This document shows, one piece after another, positions 56,210 to 64,000 of a stretch of 64,000 nt of DNA. The translations under genes and the position numbers were made by a program. The DNA comes from Haloplasma contractile SSD-17B. Lineage in GTDB: Bacteria; Bacillota_I; Bacilli_A; Haloplasmatales; Haloplasmataceae. Location: assembly GCF_000215935.2 (NCBI RefSeq), contig NZ_AFNU02000002.1:248001-312000 (forward strand), written 5' to 3'. How positions within the stretch are numbered: position 1 is the first letter of the stretch; the number at the start of each line of letters is the position of its first letter. The notes under the pieces were generated by a model, which did not search any database, was not told the DNA's origin, and was given only the letters and a program-made list of their open reading frames with translations.

Positions 56210-57262
56210 TTACCTCCCGTGGACTTTAATTAGTTTATCACTTCGTTCTCCTGTCTCTCCAATAACTGTTGCTTGTAAAATCCCCTCTTGATGTAATTCC
56301 CTAAGTAATCCATCACAGTCATCTTCATCGACAAAAATCATGAGACCACCACTCGTTTGAGGGTCAAATAAGATATTAATATTTTCTTGCGTTTTTGCTT
56401 CTTTTGTAAACTCAATATATTTTCCAAAATAGTTAACATTTCGTACCATGCCACCATTAGCATATTCAATACATAGTTTCCTTGTGCGTTCGAATAAAGG
56501 AACCCGGTCCATGTAGATGTTTGCTGAAACTTTACTAGCTTTTGCAACTTCACTTAGATGTCCTAAAAGACCAAAACCAGTTACATCAGTTACAGCTGAA
56601 ACAGCATATTTATGAATAATCTTAGCTGCTTTTTTATTTAATGTTGTCATCGACTCGACTACTTCTTTACAATCCTCTAATTCTTTATTTATATTAATTT
56701 CTTTTGAATAGATCCCTGTACCTATTTTTTTAGTTAAGATAATTTTTTGGTTAGTTTTGGCTCCATCATTTGTCTTTAGTTGCCCTTTAGGTACTGTTCC
56801 ATTAACTGAAAGTCCGTATATAATATGGTCCGTTGATATAGTATGTCCACCTGCAATTACACCGCCTGCTTCATTTACTTTATCCATTGCACCCTTAAGG
56901 ATTTCAGTTATAACTTCTGGCTCAATTTCATTTGGAAAGGCTAATACATTTAAGCAATTTAGTATATTTCCTCCCATAGCAAAAACATCACTAACGGCAT
57001 TTGCGGCAGTGATTTGACCAAAAATATAAGGATCATGGTGAATAGGCGTAAAAAAATCAACAGTATTCACTAAGTAATTGTGCTCATCTAGTTCATACAC
57101 TGCTGCATCTTCGCTGTTTTCGAATCCATGAATCAATCGTTCATCATGTTGTTTTGGTAATACTGAAACTATTTTATTTAGAACCTCCGGTCCTACTTTA
57201 GCAGCTCAGCCACCACCACAACTAAATCGTGTAATATCTAGCGCCTTCTTTGTACTGTTCAT
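56210..57262 (-). CDS. selD: Selenide water dikinase SelD, a selenoprotein (in-frame UGA = Sec)
   Basis: About 350 residues when UGA at 57208-57206 is read as Sec. The N-terminus reads DITRFSCGGGUAAKVGPEVL, with Sec where E. coli SelD has Cys17. It makes selenophosphate from selenide and ATP. Later motifs are GGHTISTDHIIYGLSVNG and DVTGFGLLGHLSEVA. The frame without Sec starts only at 57136. Start ATG at 57262 (or 57268) after TTAGGGTG. It lies directly after the tRNA-Sec gene. Confidence 0.95.
57179..57195 (-). promoter_or_regulatory. selD SECIS-like hairpin
   Basis: UAGGACC GGA GGUUCUA, a 7-bp stem (one G-U pair) with a 3-base loop, begins 11 bases after the UGA, the SECIS distance. Confidence 0.65.
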
Positions 57263-57283
57263 TTTCATCACCCTAATTTATTA

Positions 57284-57380
57284 TGGCGGAAGCACATGGG
57301 AATCGAACCCACCTATGGACTTTTACACCCACAACAAGGTTTTGAAGACCTGTACGAACACCAGTTACGTAAGTGCTTCC
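57284..57380 (-). tRNA. selC: tRNA-Sec (anticodon UCA)
   Basis: 97 bases with encoded CCA. Long acceptor helix (GGAAGCAC/GTGCTTCC), anticodon arm CAGGTCTTCAAAACCTTG with UCA, a long variable arm and T loop GGTTCGATTCC. It is the first gene of the selenium transcript, with a strong promoter six bases upstream, and lies ~20 bases before selD. Confidence 0.95.
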
Positions 57381-57392
57381 ATTTACATTTCA

Positions 57393-57421
57393 ATTATATG
57401 TGAAAACCCTTTCAAAGTCAA
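57393..57421 (-). promoter_or_regulatory. Promoter of selC-selDAB
   Basis: TTGACT (57421-57416) and TATAAT (57398-57393) separated by exactly 17 bases, the best sigma-A promoter in the window. The start of transcription would be ~57386, at the tRNA 5' end. Confidence 0.85.
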
Positions 57422-58059
57422 GGGAAATAACACCATTTTACGGAAGATTGTGAAAAATTTGTCGATATTTTCTAGTTACTTATTTCCTACATTAAGGCAC
57501 GATTATTTTATCCTAGTTATTAGTTTTTTAGATCCCTATAATAACACAATCTTTACCTTTTTGTCTTTCTCTTTCAGGTTAATTAACTTCAGTAAACCGA
57601 TTAGCATTATAACAGATTAACTATTCGAATTCGCATATAGTTTGTCGTAAAAAATTAATAAACAGCCACTAAACTTATTTGGCTTATTTTAAGTTTATCA
57701 TTCAATAATACAAGCTCATTTTTTAATGAAATCACGCGTTAAAATTTACGTTAATTGATTCACAATCCTTTAGTGTCATTATATAATATCCACCATTTAT
57801 TGTAAAGCAATTACCTTATCGTTATACATAACTACGTGCATTATAACAATCTTTTAAAGAATGAGCAATGTTTGCTTAAACTAATAGTTACATAATCGAC
57901 ACTGGTGCTGGATTATGTACATAATCTTTTTCACACGATATAGTCTTTTAATTAGTAATTCGTAGCTAATTAGTACAATATTACCGTTTAAGCAAGCATA
58001 TGAATTAATTAAAACGTATAAACTACTTTTCTCAATCAAATAGTTAAAAATACATAAAG
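57422..58059. other. Long intergenic region with inverted repeats
   Basis: About 640 bases without a supported gene. A 14-bp inverted repeat with one mismatch (57868-57881, ATGTTTGCTTAAAC; 57986-57999) surrounds a perfect 9-bp stem (57889-57897 / 57911-57919) with a 13-base loop. This may be a structured RNA or a control site. The rest is AT-rich. Confidence 0.4.
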
Positions 58060-58101
58060 CTGACCCACAAAAACAGTTTTATTATTTGTCTATGTGGGTC
58101 A
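58060..58101 (-). terminator. Terminator after DsrE/YedF-like gene
   Basis: TGACCCACA/TGTGGGTCA stem with an AT-rich loop; weak T run. Confidence 0.6.
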
Positions 58102-58106
58102 ACTCT

Positions 58107-58445
58107 TTAAGAAATCGTTAATATGTCATATTTACTTGCAAGTTCTATGAACTTATTCATACTACTAAGTTCCCCTGAAGTTAGTTGGTCTTGTATTTTA
58201 TAGTATTCAACGCATGTTTTACACGCTAAAACCGGCACACCTTGATCAGCCAGTTCTCTTAAGTGAACCGATATTAGGGACTCATCTGTCATCGTCAAAA
58301 CACCCCGATTCATACAAAATATAGCAACTGGTTTTTCTTCTCTCTGTTTTAGTAATGTAAAGAACGTCTCAAGAATTGTTTCTCCTAGTTCCTTATCTCC
58401 GGCACCTAATTGGTCTGATGATACAAGTATTACTTTGTTTTTCAT
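58107..58445 (-). CDS. DsrE-family protein, YedF-type C-terminal half (selenium metabolism)
   Basis: 112 residues. KVILVSSDQLGAGDKELGET and VPVLACKTCVEYYKIQDQL match the C-terminal DsrE-like half of YedF-type proteins found beside selD. The usual N-terminal TusA/SirA half (~70 residues) is absent. Its position just upstream of the selenium genes supports a role in selenium delivery, which is not proven for the family. The ATG at 58445 follows GGAGGG; the longer frame to 58538 is rejected. Confidence 0.85.
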   Translation of the reverse strand: MKNKVILVSSDQLGAGDKELGETILETFFTLLKQREEKPVAIFCMNRGVLTMTDESLISVHLRELADQGVPVLACKTCVEYYKIQDQLTSGELSSMNKFIELASKYDILTIS

Positions 58446-58515
58446 TATTCTACCCTCCATTAATATAGTATTGATTTCTATTTTACTGTTCTTGTTAACA
58501 TTCTCGAGCCCTATC

Positions 58516-58725
58516 TTACACAAAGGCTTGTTTCTCAACTTCTTTAAAATAACAATAGATCGCTATTTGACTCCCATCTAAAATCAAAGTGTGATTATTA
58601 GATGGACTAAGTGTTAGTATTTTACCCTGATGGACTAACCTTAGATAATCATCTTCTAACACAACATCAACACTGGTTCCTTCTTTTGTACTAAAGTTGC
58701 CACGAAACTGTGTTATAAAAAATTC
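58516..58725 (-). CDS. Unusual 69-codon frame without standard start
   Basis: The frame reads EFFITQFRGNFSTKEGTSVD, then LVHQGKILTLSPSNNHTLIL and ends FKEVEKQAFV at TAA. It looks like a real small protein, but has no ATG, GTG or TTG near its 5' end; a TATAAT at 58737-58742 lies just upstream, so the message could be leaderless with an odd start, or the gene is broken. Located directly before the DsrE gene, same strand. Confidence 0.35.
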   Translation of the reverse strand, partial: EFFITQFRGNFSTKEGTSVDVVLEDDYLRLVHQGKILTLSPSNNHTLILDGSQIAIYCYFKEVEKQAFV

Positions 58726-58821
58726 CTATAGTACTATTATATACCATAGGAATAATTATTTCTATATATTGTAATGGCGTTAACTATTCATTCATTGCAT
58801 TACTTGTTTCATGTGATCTAG

Positions 58822-59754
58822 TTAAAATAATTTTTTCTTAATTAATATAATCGTTAAAATTAGAGACATAAAAGTCGATCCCAGTAAAATGTATATAAAT
58901 GCAAATGGATCATCCTGTATAGGTAACAAAACATTCATTCCATAGAAACTACCAATTACAGTTGGTATTGATATAATAAGTGTAATTGATGTTAATGTTT
59001 TCATCACATTATTTAAGTTGTTCGATATAATCGAAGCACTGGTATTCAGCATTCCATTTAACACACCACTGTAAATCTCAGTCATCTCTACCGCCTGATT
59101 ATGCTCTATAATCACATCCTCAAGCAATGCTTTTTCTTCTTCTGTAAATTGAATTGACGTTAACTTAGTCATCTTTTCTAATACCGGTTGTAATGACTTT
59201 AATGATACTTTAAAAAATACTAAACTTTTTTCTAGAGCCAGTAAATGGAGCAACTCGCTATTTGATAATGACTCATTCAGCTCTTTTTCAACTTCTCTAC
59301 TTTTTTTATCAATTTTTCGTAAAAAGTTAAGATACAGTATAGAATTATTATATAAAAATTGCAGGATAAACAAATTCGGTGTTGATGTGTTAATATCCTT
59401 ACGTGATGAGTCTTTAATCATTTTTTCTAAAAGTGGTAACTCTTCAACGCAAACAGTTAAGATATACTCCTCTGTAAAGAAAATAGCAATTGGAATCGTT
59501 TGATAAATCTCATTTTTTTCTGCACTTGCTATAGGAACATCCACTATAATAACTCCATAGTTTCGCGATACCTCAATTCGTGCTCGTTCATCAGCGTCTA
59601 ATACTGATTCTATATCTTGTTCATCTATATAAAGGTAAGTAGAAATTGTATCTATCTCTTCTTTAGTTGGGTTTACAACATTAATCCAACTTCCTTTAGT
59701 AAACTTTCCCTGCTCTTTTAATGTATTATCTCGTATGTTATATATTTTAATCAT
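58822..59754 (-). CDS. CorA-like Mg2+/divalent metal transporter
   Basis: 310 residues. The large N-terminal cytoplasmic domain ends in a long helix, and two C-terminal membrane helices carry the YGMN signature (SFYGMNVLLPIQD) that forms the selectivity filter. IPTVIGSF before it is typical. The family moves Mg2+, and sometimes Co2+ or Ni2+. AGGAGG site. No metal riboswitch seen upstream. Confidence 0.9.
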   Translation of the reverse strand: MIKIYNIRDNTLKEQGKFTKGSWINVVNPTKEEIDTISTYLYIDEQDIESVLDADERARIEVSRNYGVIIVDVPIASAEKNEIYQTIPIAIFFTEEYILTVCVEELPLLEKMIKDSSRKDINTSTPNLFILQFLYNNSILYLNFLRKIDKKSREVEKELNESLSNSELLHLLALEKSLVFFKVSLKSLQPVLEKMTKLTSIQFTEEEKALLEDVIIEHNQAVEMTEIYSGVLNGMLNTSASIISNNLNNVMKTLTSITLIISIPTVIGSFYGMNVLLPIQDDPFAFIYILLGSTFMSLILTIILIKKKLF

Positions 59755-60144
59755 AGTATCCTCCTAGTCCCTTATTAACTATAAATATAAACTTAGTGTA
59801 ACATGCTTTTTAAATATTTATAACATAAAGACTAAATAATCATTTAATGATTCTTTTTTCAATTTTTGCTCTAATTAATATAGGATTGCGTTAAAGACAC
59901 ATTTTTCTCGGTACGAAAAATATGCCTCTTCTTTTAACATGTGATGACTTTACCCTTATTAACTTTAATTTAATGAATTAGTTGCTATGATGCTTATGAC
60001 TATTCACCATCAAACAATTAATTACTAGTTCTTTTATAGTTATAAACTATTACTTAAACTGCACAATATCTTTTCAGTTAAGTAATTATATTATTTTGCA
60101 CCCCTCGTTACCGTTTAAACTAGTTAATCATTATTTTTATTGTA
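59755..60144. other. Intergenic region upstream of corA-like gene
   Basis: About 390 bases. An imperfect stem GACACATTTTTC/GAAAAATATGCCTC at 59895-59929 may be a terminator or leader element. No gene seen. Confidence 0.4.
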
Positions 60145-60190
60145 ATAGAAAAGTCTTAAGTTCTAATAATGAACTCAAGACTTTTCTATT
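60145..60190 (-). terminator. Terminator after degV-like gene
   Basis: AATAGAAAAGTCTTGAGTTC / GAACTTAAGACTTTTCTATT, a stem of about 20 bp. Confidence 0.75.
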
Positions 60191-60293
60191 AAGTTTATGG
60201 TTTATGATTAAACTCAAGATTTTTATTTAAATCTTAATACGTCTATTTTTTTAAAAACTAGTCCCTATTTAAATAGTTTAAATTAGGTTTCTT

Positions 60294-61142
60294 TTAATTT
60301 GTTAAATAAATAATACCAATTGCACCTTTACCTGAATGACTAGAAATAACACATCCTGCATCAGTTTCTAGGATATTTTCAACTGACAAGTCCTTAATTA
60401 CATTCGTTTTTAACACCTTTACGCCCTCATAATCTTTTGAGTGGGTGATTAAAACAAATTCTTCATCTAGAATATACTGATCATCAACGATCCTTTTAAA
60501 TAGTAAATCATAAGCTTTTTGTTTTCCCTTCGGTTTATCCGTAACAATCAATTCGCCATCTTTAACTTGTATGATTGGCTTTATTTTAAATAGAGAACTC
60601 ATAAAGTTGGCAAGCCCTGAACATCTACCACCCATATGCAAATAATCTAATGTATCAATTACGAAGTGTGTCTCTACTTTAGGGACATACATTCTTATTC
60701 GCCTTACAATTTTTTCAATCTCTAGTCCTTGTTTGACAAGTTTTGCTGCTTTTAGTGCTAACAATCCAACTCCCCCAGATAAATTCAACGAATCAATAAT
60801 ATGAATTCTTCCGGCTGGAAATTCATTTGCTGCAATAGTAGCATTTTGAATTGTATATGATATTTTAGAAGAGATCCCAATATAGACAATATCTCGACCT
60901 TCTTCAATTAGATCGTAGAATATGTCAATAAAGTTGCTAACTGTAGGAGGGGCGGTTTTAGGTAATATTCCTCGTTTTGTAACCTCTTTGAATAATTGAT
61001 CTGTATTTATGTCTAATAAATCTTTATATTTATCATCCTCGAAAATAACGTGTAGTGGAATGACCTTGATTTCATATTGCTCTAATAATTCTTCTGTCAA
61101 ATCACAAGTACTATCAGTTAGTATAGTTACTTTATTATTCAT
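60294..61142 (-). CDS. DegV family fatty-acid-binding protein
   Basis: 282 residues. TDSTCDLTEELLEQYEIKVI at the start, KTAPPTVSNFIDIF and GISSKISYTIQNA match the DegV (FakB-like) lipid-binding fold; the Thr/Ser residues contact the carboxylate of a bound fatty acid. In relatives it presents fatty acid to the kinase FakA. TTGGAGG site. No FakA gene nearby. Confidence 0.92.
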   Translation of the reverse strand: MNNKVTILTDSTCDLTEELLEQYEIKVIPLHVIFEDDKYKDLLDINTDQLFKEVTKRGILPKTAPPTVSNFIDIFYDLIEEGRDIVYIGISSKISYTIQNATIAANEFPAGRIHIIDSLNLSGGVGLLALKAAKLVKQGLEIEKIVRRIRMYVPKVETHFVIDTLDYLHMGGRCSGLANFMSSLFKIKPIIQVKDGELIVTDKPKGKQKAYDLLFKRIVDDQYILDEEFVLITHSKDYEGVKVLKTNVIKDLSVENILETDAGCVISSHSGKGAIGIIYLTN

Positions 61143-61337
61143 ATAAAGCCTCCAAAAACATAGTATTAAGTTAATACTATTTTATCGTAATAATCATTTA
61201 ATGTAAACAGTTGTTGAGAATTACATAGGATTGTAGTTTTTTGTAGAGAGGAGGCAACGTACTTACTGACTTATTAGGATTGATACTATAAAATCTTTCA
61301 AAAAGAATACAGTTTTATCAACACTACTACTGTTATT

Positions 61338-62993
61338 CTACTTCTTTTTATATGAACTTTTCAATGAAACACTTCTGTTAAACACAAGTAAATCATTATT
61401 GGTTACGGATAATTTAGAATCCTTGACAAAATATCCATGCCGAATAAATTGAAAGTGAGTAAAGTGATCAAAATCTAGTATTGCTGGTTCAATCACTGCC
61501 TTATTAATTTCTACAGAATTTGGGTTTATAATATCCAGTATATTATCAGAGTCAGGAAGATCACTGAATAAATCATTATAAATTCTAACTTCACTTTTTA
61601 CTCCATAGTCTTCACTTACCCAATGAATGGTTCCTTTAACTTTTCTTCCGGTGAAACCAGTGCCACTTTTCGTTTCTTTGTCATAGGTACAGTGTAACTC
61701 TATAACTTTTCCATTCTCATCTTTAATCACTTCATTGCATTTTATAAAATAAGCATGCTTTAATCGTACTTCCTTACCTTGTACTAAGCGTTTAAACTTT
61801 TTAGGTGGATGTTCACTAAAATCATCACGTTCTATAAACAGCGTTTTTGTAAACGGTATTCTTCTTGATCCTAGTTCACTATTACTAGGGTTATTAGTTG
61901 CATCTAAGTATTCTTTATAATCATCCGGCAAGTTAGTAATCACTACTTTAAGAGGACTTAGAACCGACATGATCGCTGGCACTTTAGGTTTTAAATCTTG
62001 ACGGAGTGTTTGTTCTAACATAGAGAAATCAATCATACTCTTACCTTTTGATACACCAACTTCATTTAAAAACTTTAATATTGCATCCTTTGTATATCCT
62101 CTTCTCCTTAACCCTTGCAAAGTTGCTAAACGAGGGTCATCCCACCCATCTACAATTTTATGTTCCACAAGTGTTCGTAGATGTCGTTTGCTCGTTACAA
62201 CACCCGTTAAATTAACGCGACCAAATTCAATTTGTTTTGGTAGTGGTGGCTTCAAGTCTAACTCGTTAATAACCCAGTCGTATAATGGTTTATTATTTAT
62301 AAATTCAAACGAACACAGTGAATGGCTAATTCCCTCTATATAATCTTGTATTGGATGAGCGTAGTCATACAGTGGATAAATACACCAGTCAGTCCCTGTA
62401 CGATAGTGTGGTGTATAGGATATGCGATAAATGACAGGATCTCTTAAACTCATGTTAGGACTTTCCATATCTATTTTCGCTCTTAAGATTCGTTCACCTT
62501 CTTTGAAATGACCTTCTTTCATCTTGAAAAACAGATCAAGATTTTCTTCTATTGAGCGATTTCGATAAGGACTATTTCTTCCCTTTGATGTCAGGGTTCC
62601 TCTATACTCTCTTATTTCACCTGAACTTAAATCACATACATATGCGCTCCCTTTTTTAATTAAGTAAACAGCATAGTCAAACAGTTGATCACTATAATCA
62701 GACCCAAAGAACAACCTATCTTCAAAATCAAATCCGAGCCACTTCATATCTTCAATAATTGCATTCACATATTCATAGTCTTCCTTTTTAGGATTCGTAT
62801 CGTCAAAACGAAGATTAAATTTCCCACCTAGTTTCTTAGCCATTTGATAACTAGTATTTATTGCAAAAGCACTACCTATATGAAGATAACCATTTGGTTC
62901 AGGTGGAAATCGGGTATGAATTTCTTCATATACTCCATCATCTAGGTCAGCTTTAGCTAATCGTTCTAAATAGTTTACATTAATATCTATCAT
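61338..62993 (-). CDS. glnS: Glutaminyl-tRNA synthetase
   Basis: About 551 residues, class I. HIGH motif in FPPEPNGYLHIGSAFAINTS and KMSKS-like VVTSKRHLRTLVEH, with FRFDDTNPKKEDYEY; the C-terminus carries the two beta-barrels that read the anticodon. Most low-GC Gram-positives lack it and use GatCAB on Glu-tRNA(Gln), so its presence is of note. A T-box leader with Gln-type specifier lies upstream. The ATG at 62993 follows GGAGG, which lies inside the longer frame to 63008. Confidence 0.93.
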   Translation of the reverse strand: MIDINVNYLERLAKADLDDGVYEEIHTRFPPEPNGYLHIGSAFAINTSYQMAKKLGGKFNLRFDDTNPKKEDYEYVNAIIEDMKWLGFDFEDRLFFGSDYSDQLFDYAVYLIKKGSAYVCDLSSGEIREYRGTLTSKGRNSPYRNRSIEENLDLFFKMKEGHFKEGERILRAKIDMESPNMSLRDPVIYRISYTPHYRTGTDWCIYPLYDYAHPIQDYIEGISHSLCSFEFINNKPLYDWVINELDLKPPLPKQIEFGRVNLTGVVTSKRHLRTLVEHKIVDGWDDPRLATLQGLRRRGYTKDAILKFLNEVGVSKGKSMIDFSMLEQTLRQDLKPKVPAIMSVLSPLKVVITNLPDDYKEYLDATNNPSNSELGSRRIPFTKTLFIERDDFSEHPPKKFKRLVQGKEVRLKHAYFIKCNEVIKDENGKVIELHCTYDKETKSGTGFTGRKVKGTIHWVSEDYGVKSEVRIYNDLFSDLPDSDNILDIINPNSVEINKAVIEPAILDFDHFTHFQFIRHGYFVKDSKLSVTNNDLLVFNRSVSLKSSYKKK

Positions 62994-63149
62994 GTGTGAT
63001 ACCTCCATTTTTTATTTTACTTCAAACTTCAAAATCAAGCTAAATGCACTGGTAAATTTGAAGTGAATTATAATTCTTAAGGTTTACAATTGCCCCATAA
63101 AAATCACATCCTTATTTTTTATAACTTCTTTGCACTAACTTTATAAAAA
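62994..63149. other. Short leader segment between T-box terminator and glnS
   Basis: About 150 AT-rich bases belonging to the glnS leader; no further element recognised. Confidence 0.4.
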
Positions 63150-63440
63150 CAAAAAAACCCTCATCCTTAAGACGTATATGCCTTAGGGACGAGAGTTATC
63201 ATCGTGGTACCACCCATTTTTATTAATATGTCACCATATTAACCTTTTCAGGTACTTGTTATAAACAGATACCCTAGTTCTTTAACGTGAACAAACGTCA
63301 TAGCATCACTCTTTAGATAAAGAGATCCGTATGAAGCTCAGAGGCTTGTTTCAATAAGTCCTACTTTACTCCTTTTCAGCACCCGGAGCTCTCTTTAAAA
63401 GATTGTACTTACCTACTCTTCTCATCAACGCTATTTGTAA
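63150..63440 (-). ncRNA. T-box leader of glnS
   Basis: The RNA carries GGGTGGTACCACG (T-box) and, further 5', stem I with GAGAAGAGTAGG, GGGTGCTGAAAAGGAG and ATTGAAACAAGCC. The triplet CAA (Gln) sits in the expected specifier position. It ends in a terminator CTCGTCCCTAAGG/CTTAAGGATGAGGG with T7 (63150-63195). Confidence 0.9.
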
Positions 63441-63580
63441 TTTTATATTTGTTTTTATTTATTATATACATTATAGTGATACACAATACCAAAGTCAATA
63501 CATTATTCATATAGACATTATAATTTATATACTACCTATTTAATATATTCCTTATTTTAAAAGCACTTTTGAATAATGAA

Positions 63581-64000
63581 TTAATTTAAGTTGAAGAAAT
63601 TTGCAGGATTTTTAGTTAAAATTTTATTGATTACCGTTTTAGATACACCACGTTGTTCACAGTAGGACATGAAATCGGTCAGTATACTTGTACAGGGATT
63701 CATTAAACCTTTTTCATTAATCTCCTCTAAGAAATCATAATCCTGAGATAATAAAATTTTATGTGTATAATTGTTCTGAATAAGTTCATTTAACACCATA
63801 AAATACCGTTTATAGTTCTCTGGCCTAATCTGGTCTAAACCTAACCATATTCCCTTTTTCATTGCGTAATGTATCACTTCTAAATTAGGTTCATCTTCGT
63901 GAGCGATGTGAGCCCAGAGAAAGCGATCATAATTTGCATGTTCATCCTCTATTATTTTAAAGGCAACTTGGGCTGTTTCAGCTTCTAATAGATGGCAATG
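63581..64000 (-). CDS. Phosphotriesterase-family metal hydrolase, C-terminal part
   Basis: The last ~139 residues of a gene that starts beyond the window. IAHEDEPNLEVIHYAMKKGI, then LGLDQIRPENYKRYFMVLNE and KILLSQDY carry the end of the TIM-barrel with the metal-binding Asp (LLSQDYDF) of the phosphotriesterase family (PF02126); the end ...VINKILTKNPANFF is also typical. The frame is open to the edge (HCHLLEAETAQVAFKII). Substrate unknown; lactonase activity is common. Confidence 0.8.
   Translation of the reverse strand, partial: HCHLLEAETAQVAFKIIEDEHANYDRFLWAHIAHEDEPNLEVIHYAMKKGIWLGLDQIRPENYKRYFMVLNELIQNNYTHKILLSQDYDFLEEINEKGLMNPCTSILTDFMSYCEQRGVSKTVINKILTKNPANFFNLN

Noticed and set aside
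57315-57620. 101-codon plus-strand frame
   Set aside because: It overlaps the tRNA-Sec gene and its promoter on the opposite strand and has no ribosome site.
1-64000. CRISPR arrays, insertion sequences, phage genes, rRNA
   Set aside because: No regularly spaced repeats, transposase or integrase motifs, phage structural proteins or rRNA sequences were seen anywhere in the window.
1-64000. Mollicute genetic code (UGA = Trp)
   Set aside because: Trp is coded by TGG throughout, and UGA ends genes such as selA and the first frame of the acyltransferase; internal UGA codons coincide with known Sec sites only.

Overview
The window is about 30% GC, and almost every gene is on the minus strand, with strong GGAGG ribosome sites, T-box leaders and short intergenic terminators. 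This points to a low-GC Gram-positive (Firmicutes or Haloplasma/Turicibacter-like) anaerobe. It reads the standard bacterial code: UGA is a stop (for example at selA) and also encodes selenocysteine at three sites. The species name is not provable from the sequence; a Haloplasma-type organism is my guess only.

Layout. 1-6.4 kb: maltodextrin uptake (partial malG, malF, malE), a DUF1189 protein and a secreted GH13 amylase lipoprotein. 6.7-16 kb: small membrane protein, M20 amidohydrolase, RluF-type pseudouridine synthase, a frameshift-split secreted protein, NYN-domain protein, PepD dipeptidase and an unusual fused sugar-permease-like protein. 16-30 kb: mixed housekeeping and hypothetical genes (DUF5667 secreted protein, flavoprotein, nitroreductase, ABC-F ATPase, methyltransferase, TM2 protein, HU, acyltransferase, acidic lipoprotein, YwlG). 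A SAM-I-like riboswitch lies between HU and an unknown gene. 30.7-42 kb: second GH13 lipoprotein with a pullulanase-type domain, S41-like protease lipoprotein, a three-gene ABC-2 exporter, and large membrane or lipoproteins of unknown function. 42-45 kb: argS with T-box, and a YhhN-like membrane protein. 45-58.5 kb: a selenium and glycine reductase island on one strand: YedF-like DsrE protein, selC (tRNA-Sec), selD, selA, selB, grdX, trxB, trxA, grdE, grdA, grdB, grdC, grdD. 58.8-64 kb: CorA-like Mg transporter, DegV protein, glnS with T-box, and a partial phosphotriesterase-like gene.

How it works together. The maltodextrin genes describe outside hydrolysis by two lipoprotein amylases followed by ABC import; cre-like sites lie upstream of malE and both amylase genes. 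The selenium island is self-contained: it encodes the tRNA, selenophosphate synthesis, Sec-tRNA synthesis, the Sec elongation factor, and the glycine reductase (selenoproteins GrdA and GrdB) with its thioredoxin electron donor. SelD itself carries Sec. Glycine reductase in Stickland-type fermentation yields acetyl phosphate and hence ATP.

Four loci look like single genes broken by one-base changes, at or near homopolymer runs (about 11.05, 19.82, 25.17 and 26.76 kb). They may be draft-assembly errors, real decay or, at 19.82 kb, programmed frameshifting at A AAA AAG.
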